From: Gammaproteobacteria bacterium
GTDB taxonomy: Bacteria; Pseudomonadota; Gammaproteobacteria; SZUA-229
Length of the DNA stretch: 32,754 nt
NCBI GenBank assembly: GCA_029881425.1
Contig: JAOUMO010000006.1
Span: 1-32,754 of the forward strand
Reading direction: 5' to 3'
This document shows, one piece after another, positions 11,174 through 23,479 of the stretch. A program made the translations under genes and the position numbers. Under the pieces are notes generated by a model that saw only the letters and a list, made by a program, of their open reading frames with translations, searched no databases and had not been told where the DNA came from. Numbering within the stretch: position 1 is the stretch's first letter; every line of letters starts with the position of its first letter.

Positions 11174-11342
11174 ATTGCTTAACCCGAGGTTGCCGAATAC
11201 CCTGCCCAGCTTACGAACACTGTATTTTATTGATCTCCATTAATAATAGCCCTAAATTGGAATTTTCCTATTATCTGCATGAACTAATTTCTACAAACCC
11301 TAGACAATTAGTGGTTTATTTACAGGACCACCCGCTTTCTAT

Positions 11343-12335
11343 TTAGCCCATAACTATATCCAGTACCTCTTTATGTGCCGCCGCATTGAGTCGCGGCCCA
11401 AACTGGCCCACTACTTTTGCGGCAGCCAGGCTGGCGATATTACCCGCCTCATAAAAAGAATGACCCTGGGTAATACCGTACAGGAAGGCACCCGCAAACA
11501 TATCACCTGCACCATTACTATCTACCGCCTTAACCGTATGCGGCGAAATTTCGATCTGGTGCTTACCATCAAACAACAGTGCACCCTTGCCGCCCAGGGT
11601 AATGGCAAAGGTATCGGCTATATTTTTAATCGACTCGATGGCCTGCTGCAGGTCATCGGTACCTGCCCAGCTTTTTGCCTCGGCCTCATTACAGAATAAT
11701 AAATTCACGCGTTCACCAATCATTTCTTTCAGGCCATCTTTAAAAAACTGCACCATGGCCGGATCAGAGAAGGTCAGCGCCGTCTTCACGCCAGCCTCCT
11801 CGGCCATCTTACGCGCTTCAATAGCCGCATGTCGCCCTGTTGGTGATGTCACCAGGTAACCTTCGATATATAGATATTCAGAGTCCAGCAGTGCATCCTG
11901 GTGTAATTCATCGACAGAAAAGGTCTCGGTAATACCCAGGAAAGTATTCATGGTACGTTCTGCATCCGGTGTCACCATCACCAGGCATTTGCCGGTAACC
12001 CCGTCTTTGCGCCCATCACCCACGTTACTGTCCACACCTGCAGCCTGTAAGTCATTGACATAAAAATCACCCAGCTCATCATTGGACACCTTACAGGAAT
12101 AAAATGATTTACCACCAAAGTAGCTCACGGCAATTATGGTATTAGCGGCGGAGCCACCACTGGCCTTTTTGCCCTCAAAAATATCGAGGTCGGCAATCAG
12201 CTCATGCTGGCGCGCCTCGTCCACCAGGGTCATCAGGCCCTTATCTACCTTCATTTTTTCAAGGAAACTATCTTCAACTTCAAATTCCATATCGACTAAC
12301 GCATTACCAATGCCATATACATGATATTTCTTCAT
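11343..12335 (-). CDS. PfkB-family carbohydrate/adenosine kinase
   Basis: YHVYGIGNALVDMEFEV..., GGSAANTI, and C-terminal NGAGDMFAGAFLYGI PfkB signature. Confidence 0.9.
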   Translation of the reverse strand: MKKYHVYGIGNALVDMEFEVEDSFLEKMKVDKGLMTLVDEARQHELIADLDIFEGKKASGGSAANTIIAVSYFGGKSFYSCKVSNDELGDFYVNDLQAAGVDSNVGDGRKDGVTGKCLVMVTPDAERTMNTFLGITETFSVDELHQDALLDSEYLYIEGYLVTSPTGRHAAIEARKMAEEAGVKTALTFSDPAMVQFFKDGLKEMIGERVNLLFCNEAEAKSWAGTDDLQQAIESIKNIADTFAITLGGKGALLFDGKHQIEISPHTVKAVDSNGAGDMFAGAFLYGITQGHSFYEAGNIASLAAAKVVGQFGPRLNAAAHKEVLDIVMG

Positions 12336-12377
12336 TCTTATTTTCCTAATTTTAGTGTCTGAGACAGGGCCAGGCCC

Positions 12378-13370
12378 CTAACGTGCAATTTGCGTGCTGA
12401 GCATAAGCAGTTCATCCCAGGGACGACCCTGCTCAACACCTTTGATAACTTTATCGATTTTTGCACAGCGTTTTAAAAATAATTTCCAGCGAGCGGGTGT
12501 ATGCCGTGCCAGTGCTTTTCGCATCAGGGGCTTACGGTTTTCCCAGACCCTGAGCTTCATCATCGCGGCATCCGGGGTCATACCCGCTTCCGAGATGAAT
12601 GCCAGGTTGCGGACTTCACGACTCAATGCCCAGAGCGCCAGTACCGGCTCGACACTCTCATTTTTCAGGCCACCAATAATTTTTGCCGTGCGTACACTAT
12701 GACCGCCCAGTGCGCTGTCCACCAGGTCATAAATACTGTAACGCGAACTATCGGCAACCGATTCGGTAACCTGTTCAAGACCAATATCTGACTCACCGAA
12801 TAACAGATACAGTTTGTCTATTTCCTGCACTGCCGCTAATAAATTACCCTCGATACGATCAGCCAGCAGCGCGATGGCATCGACACTGGGACGCATACCC
12901 TTCAGCTGCATACGCTGTCCGATCCAGCGAGGCAACTCCTGCGTGGCAATGGGCCAGCACTGGATGATGGCACCCGCCTGGTCGAGCGACTTGAACCATT
13001 TACTATTTTTTGTAGCACCTTCGAGCTTGCCCGTGGTAATAATCAACACGGTGTCATCGGCCGGTCGCTGCGCATAATCAACCAGTGCAACCGAACCCTG
13101 CTTACCCGGTTTGGGTGAAGGCATCCTCAGTTCCAGGATACGTTTTTCCGCAAACAGTGACATGCTGTTACCCGCATCGAGAAACAGCGACCAGTCAAAG
13201 TTATTACTGACATCCAGTACTTCACGCTCTGTATATTCCTGTTCCCTTGCGGCACGGCGAATGGCATCGGCCGACTCCATCACCTGCAGCGGCTCATCGC
13301 CACAAATAAAATAGATCGGCTGCAGGCCTTTTTTTAGCTGTTGCACAAGCTGGTCTGGGCGAAGCTTCAT
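12378..13370 (-). CDS. holA: DNA polymerase III subunit delta
   Basis: MKLRPDQLVQQLKKGLQPIYFICGDEPLQVMESADAIRRAA; gene order leuS-lptE-holA. Confidence 0.96.
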   Translation of the reverse strand: MKLRPDQLVQQLKKGLQPIYFICGDEPLQVMESADAIRRAAREQEYTEREVLDVSNNFDWSLFLDAGNSMSLFAEKRILELRMPSPKPGKQGSVALVDYAQRPADDTVLIITTGKLEGATKNSKWFKSLDQAGAIIQCWPIATQELPRWIGQRMQLKGMRPSVDAIALLADRIEGNLLAAVQEIDKLYLLFGESDIGLEQVTESVADSSRYSIYDLVDSALGGHSVRTAKIIGGLKNESVEPVLALWALSREVRNLAFISEAGMTPDAAMMKLRVWENRKPLMRKALARHTPARWKLFLKRCAKIDKVIKGVEQGRPWDELLMLSTQIAR

Positions 13371-13900
13371 TAGTTTTTAACAGCCAGTTTGCGCATTATC
13401 TGGAGCACGATGTCCGACTGCATATCCCGGATTAACATTTGTTCTTCCCGATCCTTACCGAGTACATTTTCGGGATCAAACAGGAAGTCCTTCTGCAACT
13501 GGAGCCGCTGTGGTTTGACAGCAAAATCCGTATCTGAACTCAGTTCAAAACTGACACCATAACTCAGTTCGTATTCACGCGCACGCCCCTGCGAGTCGAC
13601 TGATATCACACGTTTATTATGGCTTTCATGACTCAGGTGGAGAATGGCCGTTGCCTGTTGCGGCGACTCTGCCAGCTGCACACCACTGGATCGTAGCGCG
13701 CGTTTCAGGTAAGGAATTAATTCACTATTCTGATTTTCGGCCTGCACATAGGTCCGCTGCATCTGCTCCGGCAATTTATAAGCGCCACGCAAATGAAAAC
13801 CGCAGGCCGTTAAAACGAGCATAAAAGACGACAGCAAAACAATTCTGGAAAATTGTTTATAAAAATAATCTGACAACAGTTTAGATTGGCGTCTTTGCAT
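13370..13900 (-). CDS. lptE: LPS assembly lipoprotein LptE
   Basis: Lipobox LVLTACGFHLRGAYKLPEQM; located between leuS and holA. Confidence 0.95.
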   Translation of the reverse strand: MQRRQSKLLSDYFYKQFSRIVLLSSFMLVLTACGFHLRGAYKLPEQMQRTYVQAENQNSELIPYLKRALRSSGVQLAESPQQATAILHLSHESHNKRVISVDSQGRAREYELSYGVSFELSSDTDFAVKPQRLQLQKDFLFDPENVLGKDREEQMLIRDMQSDIVLQIMRKLAVKN

Positions 13901-13907
13901 CAGGCTA

Positions 13908-16373
<2,466 letters not shown>

Positions 16374-16473
16374 TCAAACAGATTGGTTAAATCTGAGCTA
16401 TAAAAAGGAAAGGGAAGGATACATCACTAACATGAGCAAGGAAACTCAGCAGTCGATTTAGAGAGGTAACCGA

Positions 16474-16992
16474 ATGTCTGCAGCACAACATCAAAATGAC
16501 AATTCCTTGATAGATGCCTACAACAAGATGATGGCCCGCATACAGGATGCCATTGAAACCGCAGAGCATAGTGCTGTACCAACACTTCAGAAGGCTATTG
16601 AGATGGCCCAGAAACAGGCCATACACCTGGATGAGATCACGGCGGAAGAGGCCAATAAAATCGGTAACTATATTAAACGTGACATCAATGATGCCGCGGA
16701 ATACCTGATGGAAACCAGCCATGAGTTCAGTGAATGGCTGATGCTGGATATCGATGTTATTGAACAAAAAGTACTGGAGCTGTTTCTTTCAGTAGCCGAC
16801 AGGACGCGCCTGGAACTGGAACAATTTTCCCGCCCGGCCTGTGAAATCAGTATGTACCACACGGGCGAGATAACGGGCCCCGGCAGCCTGGTCTGCACCA
16901 GGTGCTCCAGGCTCATTCATTTCAAAACCACGGGGCAGATCCCACCCTGCCCCGAGTGCCAGTACAATGAGTTCCGTCGTGCAGAAATTTAA
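16474..16992 (+). CDS. Zinc ribbon-containing protein (DUF1451-like)
   Basis: 172 aa; helical N-terminus, then C-terminal GPGSLVCTRCSRLIHFKTTGQIPPCPECQYNEFRR with two CxxC pairs. AGAGAGG Shine-Dalgarno upstream of ATG. Confidence 0.82.
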   Translation: MSAAQHQNDNSLIDAYNKMMARIQDAIETAEHSAVPTLQKAIEMAQKQAIHLDEITAEEANKIGNYIKRDINDAAEYLMETSHEFSEWLMLDIDVIEQKVLELFLSVADRTRLELEQFSRPACEISMYHTGEITGPGSLVCTRCSRLIHFKTTGQIPPCPECQYNEFRRAEI

Positions 16993-16998
16993 AATGCG

Positions 16999-17208
16999 CT
17001 AATGGCTGTCAGGATGACCTGTATTATTCAGATCCAGACTCAGTTTATCAACCCGTGCCTTAGCCATCGAGAGAAAATGGACGATCTCTTGTCTCGCCAG
17101 ATCATCAAAATCCTCATCCACTACCGCCAATCCCAATAGGATGTGCAGTATAAACCGTGTCTCCAGTACCAGCGTTTTACCTGATTTATCCATAACGACG
17201 CCTTTCAT
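16999..17208 (-). CDS. Small uncharacterised protein, divergent from the XRE regulator
   Basis: ORF MKGVVMDKSGKTLVLETRFILHILLGLAVVDEDFDDLARQEIVHFLSMAKARVDKLSLDLNN...; an AAAGG-type SD precedes the internal ATG (MDKSGK). It fills the gap between DUF1451 and the operator. Confidence 0.55.
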   Translation of the reverse strand: MKGVVMDKSGKTLVLETRFILHILLGLAVVDEDFDDLARQEIVHFLSMAKARVDKLSLDLNNTGHPDSH

Positions 17209-17236
17209 TTTTTTGATTGAGAGCCAACTACCGCGA

Positions 17237-17291
17237 CTAGGGAAAACCTAGTATACTATGTTTTCCCTAGTATTCAAGCAGGAAAAACTAG
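17237..17291. promoter_or_regulatory. Putative XRE operator: three copies of CTAGGGAAAACnTAG-like half-element
   Basis: Perfect 11-bp inverted repeat CTAGGGAAAAC-(12 bp)-GTTTTCCCTAG at 17237-17270, with central palindrome TAGTATACTA at 17249-17258; degenerate third copy CAGGAAAAACTAG at 17279-17291. Confidence 0.75.
17250..17277 (-). promoter_or_regulatory. Candidate sigma70-like promoter for the divergent small ORF, inside the operator
   Basis: Minus strand TTGAAT (17277-17272), 16-bp spacer, TATACT (17255-17250). Confidence 0.45.
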
Positions 17292-17335
17292 GTAAGTCTT
17301 AGCTCTATGGATTCAAGCTGCACCTGGAGCAACCA

Positions 17336-17701
17336 ATGACCCTGACATCACCTTTTGGCAAACGATTAAAGCAGGCCCGAGAAAAAGCAGGCCTGTCGCA
17401 AAAAAAACTCGGCATCCTGGCCGGTATAGAGGAGTCCAATGCCAGCGCCATAATGAACCAGTACGAACGCGGCACCCACCAACCGAAATTCCCACTGGCC
17501 AGGAAAATTGCCGATGTACTTAAGGTGCCTACGGCCTTTTTCTACACCGATGATGACAACCTGGCCGAACTACTGGAATTATTTGGCCAGTTAAACCCAC
17601 CCAATCAACGTGCCGTGCTGGATGATATTCGCTGCCTGAAACAGGATAGTGGTTACGAAACGAGTTACACCAACACGCAACCCCATCAGGTCCACGAGTA
17701 A
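17336..17701 (+). CDS. XRE-family HTH transcriptional regulator
   Basis: FGKRLKQAREKAGLSQKKLGILAGIEESNASAIMNQYERGTHQPKFPLARKIADVLKVPTAFFY: HTH_3 fold; GGAG SD upstream. Confidence 0.92.
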   Translation: MTLTSPFGKRLKQAREKAGLSQKKLGILAGIEESNASAIMNQYERGTHQPKFPLARKIADVLKVPTAFFYTDDDNLAELLELFGQLNPPNQRAVLDDIRCLKQDSGYETSYTNTQPHQVHE

Positions 17702-17874
17702 GATAAAACTGTAATGGTATTTTGAAAAGGGGTGCAGAATGTTTAAAGATTACACAGCAATTGCTGTATTTATATAAAACTCTGGGTTGAACATGAGATA
17801 GTGCTAGTTAAATTGATAAAAAACAGGTATCAATCTAGCAAGAAACAATCATTTGATGACTTTAAAAGCAAACG

Positions 17875-18017
17875 AAAACGCAAATGAACGCGAATATACG
17901 CAAATAAAGACATATTGTTTTATTATCATCCTGAACAAAGCTGAAAGATGCCAGGTAGGCACAAGCATTAATTTAATGCTCGCTTTTATTTGCGCTGTTT
18001 GCGTTCATTTGCGTTTT
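17875..18017. repeat. Long interrupted inverted repeat (35-bp arms around a 73-bp centre), REP/MITE-like
   Basis: Left arm AAAACGCAAATGAACGCGAATATACGCAAATAAAG (17875-17909); right arm CTTTTATTTGCGCTGTTTGCGTTCATTTGCGTTTT (17983-18017). The outer 17 bp are perfectly complementary (AAAACGCAAATGAACGC/GCGTTCATTTGCGTTTT), with further CGCAAATAAA/TTTATTTGCG complementarity. Confidence 0.8.
17964..17980. repeat. Palindrome AGCATTAA-T-TTAATGCT inside the centre of the long inverted repeat
   Basis: Perfect 8-bp arms with 1-nt centre, read directly. Confidence 0.7.
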
Positions 18018-18098
18018 CTTTTACACCACATCAACGACCAGTCGACTGTTGGTTCAATACAAATTCTAAGCTGGTTCCTCAACAAACAACAGGGCGCA

Positions 18099-19598
18099 TT
18101 AAATTTTACGCCTGAAATAAATCAGTAACAGTGTTACGAACGAAACAGAAACGGATAAATAATTTTTCCAGACAGCATAGGGTGTCTGTCCGGCATGGGG
18201 CTGGGCATCGGCAGTCAACACATAACGCTCGAACCAGGGCGCCACGGCGACGTCTTTACCTTTGGCATCAATAATGGCCGATATACCTGTATTGGTTGAG
18301 CGCAGCATGTAACGTCCAGTTTCCAGTGCACGCATACGTGCGATCTGGTGATGCTGTGCCGCTTCAGGTGACTTATCAAACCAGCCATCGTTACTGACAT
18401 TCACCAGCATTGTGGCCTCAGGTATGCTTTTTAATACATCACGATCAAAGGCATCTTCAAAGCAGATACTAATGCCTACTTTATGCCCGGCCACTTCAAT
18501 CATTGCCTGCTCTTCAGGGCCCGAGTCAACATCGGACAGGGGAATATTAATCCACTGCCTGAGAAACAATAATAAACTACGGAACGGATAGTATTCCCCG
18601 AGCGGTACCAGGTGGCGTTTCTGGTACTGGCCACCACGCATACTCATGACACTGTTGTAATAGCGATTACTGGTTTGATCATGGATAAATATGCCAAGGA
18701 TGACATCGCGTTTCTGATCTTTCGCCTCCTGCCTTATCAGCTCCAGGTAATCGACCACGGCATGATCAAAATCGGGCACCGCCGTCTCCGGCCAGATCAC
18801 CAGGTCACTCTGTGGATTTTTATTGGTCAGGGCCCTGTACATGGCCAGCGTTGGCTCATGCATGGCCCAGGTCCATTTCTCGTCCTGTGGAATATTACCC
18901 TGGATCAGGCTGACCTTAATCTTTTCACCGACGGGGAATGTCCACGCAAGCTGTTGCAAACCAGAACCAGCCACCACAACAAGCAGCAACATAATTAAGC
19001 AATGCTTGAGATACTTTTTATCAAACAAAGACAGGGCGAGTAAGGCGGCAATAAATGCGGCCAGACCACTGACACCCAGGCCACCCACGAGTGGCACATA
19101 ACCGGCCAGCGGTGTATCAATTTGTGAGTAACCGGTTTGTAACCAGGGCATGCCGGTGAGGAAATAACCCCTTAACCATTCAGAGAGCAACCACAGCAGT
19201 GGCAGCACGAGCAATAAATAAAGTCGTGTCGATGTTTTAAAAAATCGCCGTGCCAGATACAGCGCCAGTGCAGGATAAAGCGCCAGCACTGAGGCAAGCA
19301 ACAAAACAATAATAATCGTTAATACAAAGGGGGAACCGCCATAATTGTGCAGGCTATAAAACACCCAGTGCAGTCCATGGGCAAACCAGCCAAAGCCGAA
19401 CAACCAGCCCCGACGAAAGGCCAGGGCCGGTGTTTGATCTACAGATAGAACAAACAACCAGGCAAGCAGGGGATAAAGCAGAAGCGAAATATGATAGGGC
19501 GCAAAGGCAAAGGGTAAGGCCAGGCCGGCAAGCAGTGCACTCAGGTCCAGTAACTGCCGCCCATATTTATTATCGTTATTTAGAAAGCCTGCCATCAT
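18099..19598 (-). CDS. lnt: Apolipoprotein N-acyltransferase
   Basis: Multi-TM N-terminus, then nitrilase-like domain (SLIQGNIPQDEKW, VIWPETAVPDF, GISICFEDAFDRDVL, LVNVSNDGWF); upstream of it are corC, ybeY, ybeZ and miaB. Track start 19625 is TTG; ATG codons lie at 19598/19595. Confidence 0.96.
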   Translation of the reverse strand: MMAGFLNNDNKYGRQLLDLSALLAGLALPFAFAPYHISLLLYPLLAWLFVLSVDQTPALAFRRGWLFGFGWFAHGLHWVFYSLHNYGGSPFVLTIIIVLLLASVLALYPALALYLARRFFKTSTRLYLLLVLPLLWLLSEWLRGYFLTGMPWLQTGYSQIDTPLAGYVPLVGGLGVSGLAAFIAALLALSLFDKKYLKHCLIMLLLVVVAGSGLQQLAWTFPVGEKIKVSLIQGNIPQDEKWTWAMHEPTLAMYRALTNKNPQSDLVIWPETAVPDFDHAVVDYLELIRQEAKDQKRDVILGIFIHDQTSNRYYNSVMSMRGGQYQKRHLVPLGEYYPFRSLLLFLRQWINIPLSDVDSGPEEQAMIEVAGHKVGISICFEDAFDRDVLKSIPEATMLVNVSNDGWFDKSPEAAQHHQIARMRALETGRYMLRSTNTGISAIIDAKGKDVAVAPWFERYVLTADAQPHAGQTPYAVWKNYLSVSVSFVTLLLIYFRRKI

Positions 19599-19625
19599 TA
19601 TCCTGTGCGCTGCCTGCACACGCAA

Positions 19626-20480
19626 TTATTCGGCAGTTTCTGGTGTCGAAGGCAGGACGACGAGCTGCACCTGTTTAATACGTCGGCTATCTGCGCTCAT
19701 AATCTTAAACATGTAATGACCAATCGTTATAGTTTCACCACGTTTAGGTAAATGTCCAAGATGCTTCATAATCAGGCCACCCAGGGTGTCACATTCATCG
19801 TCATTAAACTGGCTACTAAAACGTTCGTTTATTTCTTCGATGGGCGTCAGTGCCTTGATTGAATAACGACTAATACCCAGCCGCCTGATGTTGCCAATAT
19901 CTTCCACATCATGCTCATCATCGATATCGCCTACAATCTGCTCCAGCACGTCTTCGATGGTCACCAGGCCAGCCACACCACCATATTCATCCACCACTAT
20001 AGCCATGTGGCTTCGACTCGAACGGAATTCTTTAAGCAGTACATTTAGACGTTTGCTTTCCGGCACGAACGAGGGTGCACGTATAATATCCCGTATATCA
20101 AAATCTTCTCGCCTGTCCTCGTCACAGTAATGCAATAAATCCTTGGCCAATAGTATACCGACTATCTCATCACGGTTGTCACCGATGACAGGAAATCGGG
20201 AATGGCCTGAATTATTAATTACCGGCAACATTTCTTCATGGCTGTTTTTCTCATCCAGCACAACCATATGCGCCCTGGGGATCATGATGTCACGCACCTG
20301 TGTATTAGCAACCTGTAGCACACCCTCAATCATGGTGAGTGCATCCAGGTCAAAAAGCCCACGCTTTTGCGCTGTCTGCAGAACCGCAATCAGTTCATCA
20401 CCATCGTGTGGAATCTTCAGGAAAATTCGACTCATTTTTTCCAGCAATGACAGCTGCGTATCATTTGTTTGATCGTTCAT
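19626..20480 (-). CDS. corC: CorC/HlyC-family transporter-associated CBS-domain protein
   Basis: Two CBS-like segments ([64 protein letters not shown]) plus C-terminal CorC_HlyC domain. Confidence 0.94.
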   Translation of the reverse strand: MNDQTNDTQLSLLEKMSRIFLKIPHDGDELIAVLQTAQKRGLFDLDALTMIEGVLQVANTQVRDIMIPRAHMVVLDEKNSHEEMLPVINNSGHSRFPVIGDNRDEIVGILLAKDLLHYCDEDRREDFDIRDIIRAPSFVPESKRLNVLLKEFRSSRSHMAIVVDEYGGVAGLVTIEDVLEQIVGDIDDEHDVEDIGNIRRLGISRYSIKALTPIEEINERFSSQFNDDECDTLGGLIMKHLGHLPKRGETITIGHYMFKIMSADSRRIKQVQLVVLPSTPETAE

Positions 20481-20950
20481 GATTTGTTGTTTTCCGCAGA
20501 AACATTTTGATAGGGATCAGGAAAATTAAGCTGCTGCACAAGCCTGGTTTCGAGGCTTTCCATTTCATCAGCTTCGGCATCGGTTATATGATCATAACCC
20601 TGGAGGTGTAACATGCCGTGTATCACCATATGCGCCCAGTGCGCCTGCGATGATTTATTTTGCTCGACAGCCTCACGCTCGACCACTGGCGCACAGATAA
20701 CCAGGTCACCCAATAACGGCACACCAAATTCTTCTGGCATGTCCATCGGGAAGGACAAAACATTGGTTGGTTTATTTTTACCGCGATAGCTATGATTTAG
20801 TGACTGGCTTTCTTCTTCACCGACAATACGAAGACTGACTTCTACTTCCCTGTCATCACAAAGCGCGAGATTCGCCCATTGCTCCAACAGTTGCCTCGGC
20901 GGAGGTTCATCCTGTGATTCTGCATACTGCACATCAAGTTTGACTGGCAT
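20477..20950 (-). CDS. ybeY: rRNA maturation endoribonuclease YbeY
   Basis: C-terminal [15 protein letters not shown] zinc motif; start corrected from 21031 to the ATG at 20950 (MPVKLDVQY), just after the ybeZ stop. Confidence 0.94.
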   Translation of the reverse strand: MPVKLDVQYAESQDEPPPRQLLEQWANLALCDDREVEVSLRIVGEEESQSLNHSYRGKNKPTNVLSFPMDMPEEFGVPLLGDLVICAPVVEREAVEQNKSSQAHWAHMVIHGMLHLQGYDHITDAEADEMESLETRLVQQLNFPDPYQNVSAENNKS

Positions 20951-20951
20951 T

Positions 20952-21917
20952 TTATTTCTCATTTTTTTCGAAATGGTCATAGGCCCTAACGATACGCTGA
21001 ACCATCGGATGGCGAACCACATCACGGGCATTAAAAAATGTCATGGCAACACCTTCGACATCCTTTAACACCTCAATGGCATGGCGCAGGCCTGACTGTG
21101 TTTCCCTTGGCAAATCGATCTGGGTCACGTCACCGGTCACCAGCGCCGTTGAACCAAAACCGATACGCGTCAAAAACATTTTCATTTGTTCGCGCGTCGT
21201 ATTCTGGGCCTCATCCAGGATAATAAAGGCATCATTTAATGTGCGTCCACGCATATAGGCCAGCGGTGCAATTTCAATGGCACTTTTATCGATTAATTTT
21301 GCGACGCGCTCGAAACCCAACATTTCATAGAGTGCATCATACATAGGTCGTAAATAGGGATCAATTTTCTGCGCCATATCACCCGGCAAAAAACCCAGTC
21401 GCTCACCCGCCTCCACCGCAGGACGTACCAGAACCAGACGTCGTACTTTTTCAGTTTCCAGTGCCTCTACTGCAGCGGCAACCGCAAGATAGGTTTTACC
21501 CGTTCCTGCCGGACCAATGCCCAGGTTAAGATCGTGGGTCAGGATATTTCGCAAATAACTTATTTGATTGGGGCCACGCCCCTTAATAGTGCCTTTACGT
21601 AACTGCAGGCTCCATTGATTGGCATCAAACTCGATATCATCGGGTAGCTGCTCACGACCGGAATCCTGTAGATACAGGTTCACACTGGCCGATGTTATTA
21701 CGTCTTCGCCCGTATCCCGGTATAGCCCCTTTAATACCTCAGCCACCTGCGGCACAACATCTGCTTCACCTATGATTTTAAAATGGTGGTTGCGATTATT
21801 AATTTCGACACCCATGCGTGATTCTATCTGGCGCAGGTGTTCATTCAGCGGGCCACATAAATTCGCAAGGCGGGCATTATCAACGGGAACTAAATCAATA
21901 TCCAGACTTTCAGTCAT
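20952..21917 (-). CDS. ybeZ: PhoH-like ATPase YbeZ
   Basis: [21 protein letters not shown] Walker [28 protein letters not shown]; neighbour of ybeY and miaB. Confidence 0.95.
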   Translation of the reverse strand: MTESLDIDLVPVDNARLANLCGPLNEHLRQIESRMGVEINNRNHHFKIIGEADVVPQVAEVLKGLYRDTGEDVITSASVNLYLQDSGREQLPDDIEFDANQWSLQLRKGTIKGRGPNQISYLRNILTHDLNLGIGPAGTGKTYLAVAAAVEALETEKVRRLVLVRPAVEAGERLGFLPGDMAQKIDPYLRPMYDALYEMLGFERVAKLIDKSAIEIAPLAYMRGRTLNDAFIILDEAQNTTREQMKMFLTRIGFGSTALVTGDVTQIDLPRETQSGLRHAIEVLKDVEGVAMTFFNARDVVRHPMVQRIVRAYDHFEKNEK

Positions 21918-21953
21918 AAGCTCAGCATAGTAAGTTTTATCAGGGAATTCAGA

Positions 21954-23312
21954 TCAGGCAATCAGGCGTTTTGCATCAATGTCGGACAAAGATACAAATT
22001 CAGCCTTCAGGGAATTGGGCAGGGCCTGGGTTATTTTGACATCGACAAAACAACCGACCATATCCTGTTCACAATCGAAGTTTACAACGCGATTATTTTC
22101 TGTACGTCCTGCCATTTGTTTTTCATCCTTACGTGACGGACGTTCGACTAGCACGCGCTGGATACTGCCAACCATGTTCTCGCTAATCGCCATCGCCATT
22201 TCATTAATGCGTTTTTGCAACCGGGCCAGGCGCTGTTTTTTTATTTCCATATCAACCGTATCATCCATTGATGAAGCCGGTGTACCGGGCCGGGCACTGT
22301 AGATAAAACTATAGGAGTGATCAAAGCCAATATCTTCGATCAGCTGCATGGTCTGTTCAAAGTCCGCATCTGTTTCTTCAGGAAAACCAACAATGAAATC
22401 GGATGATACGGTGATGTCCGGACGCACTTCACGCAGGCGACGAATTTTCGATTTATATTCTATTGCCATATGGCCGCGCTTCATCGCCGCCAGTACACGA
22501 TCCGAACCACTCTGTATCGGCAGGTGTACAAAACTCACCAGCTCAGGTACATCCGCATAGGCCTGGATTAATGAATCAGAAAATTCAACCGGGTGCGAGG
22601 TGGTAAAACGAATGCGATCGATACCATCCACTGCGGCAACATAATGGATTAACAATGCAAGGTCGGCGATTTCGCCGTCATGCATCTCGCCACGATAGGC
22701 ATTTACATTCTGGCCCAGTAAATTAATTTCTCGCACGCCCTGTCGTGCCAGTTTGGCGACTTCAGCCAGTACATCATCAAACGGGCGTGAAATTTCCTCG
22801 CCCCGGGTATAGGGCACGACACAGAAGGTACAGTACTTGCTACAGCCTTCCATGATAGAGACAAAGGCGGTCGCACCCTCTGCTTTGGGCTCGGGCAGGT
22901 TGTCGAATTTTTCGATTTCAGGAAAGGAAATATCAACCACTGAATGATGATCGGTCTCGACCGTGTTCAGCATTTCAGGCAAACGGTGCAGGGTCTGTGG
23001 GCCAAACACCATATCGACATAGGGTGCACGCTGGCGAATCACATCACCTTCCTGGCTGGCAACACAACCACCGACACCGATCACCAGGCCTGGCTTCTGC
23101 TGTTTCCAGTTTTTCCATTGCCCCAGCAGGGAAAATACTTTCTCCTGCGCCTTCTCACGAATAGAGCAGGTATTCAGCAACAGTATGTCCGCATCTTCCG
23201 GGTTGGCAACCTGCACGATCTCTTCAGAGGCAGCCAGCACGTCGTGCATTTTTGCCGAATCGTATTCGTTCATCTGACAACCGAAGGTTTTGATGTATAA
23301 CTTGCGAGCCAT
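21954..23312 (-). CDS. miaB: tRNA-2-methylthio-N6-dimethylallyladenosine synthase MiaB
   Basis: [34 protein letters not shown], radical-SAM motif [19 protein letters not shown]-terminal TRAM region. The internal ATG at 23312 is the likely start. Confidence 0.97.
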   Translation of the reverse strand: MARKLYIKTFGCQMNEYDSAKMHDVLAASEEIVQVANPEDADILLLNTCSIREKAQEKVFSLLGQWKNWKQQKPGLVIGVGGCVASQEGDVIRQRAPYVDMVFGPQTLHRLPEMLNTVETDHHSVVDISFPEIEKFDNLPEPKAEGATAFVSIMEGCSKYCTFCVVPYTRGEEISRPFDDVLAEVAKLARQGVREINLLGQNVNAYRGEMHDGEIADLALLIHYVAAVDGIDRIRFTTSHPVEFSDSLIQAYADVPELVSFVHLPIQSGSDRVLAAMKRGHMAIEYKSKIRRLREVRPDITVSSDFIVGFPEETDADFEQTMQLIEDIGFDHSYSFIYSARPGTPASSMDDTVDMEIKKQRLARLQKRINEMAMAISENMVGSIQRVLVERPSRKDEKQMAGRTENNRVVNFDCEQDMVGCFVDVKITQALPNSLKAEFVSLSDIDAKRLIA

Positions 23313-23479
23313 AAAGCATGTTTTCAAAAAAAGGAACCTGAAATTTTACCACGGCAAATAGCTGATTACACCCAGAAAACCACGGATATACCGAATCGCG
23401 GATAAAATCCCAGGGCATCTATACCCTCACCCACAGGTAAGTTAAGATCATCCATCTCTAAAAATGACCGGGATACCCC

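Noticed and set aside
17853-18128. 91-aa plus-strand ORF
   Set aside because: It reads straight through both arms of the long inverted repeat and the lnt 3' end; the protein looks non-natural.
20951-21031. 80-nt overlap between ybeY and ybeZ implied by the ORF track
   Set aside because: It arises from an over-extended start; the ATG at 20950 gives a normal YbeY N-terminus (MPVKLDVQY) and no overlap.
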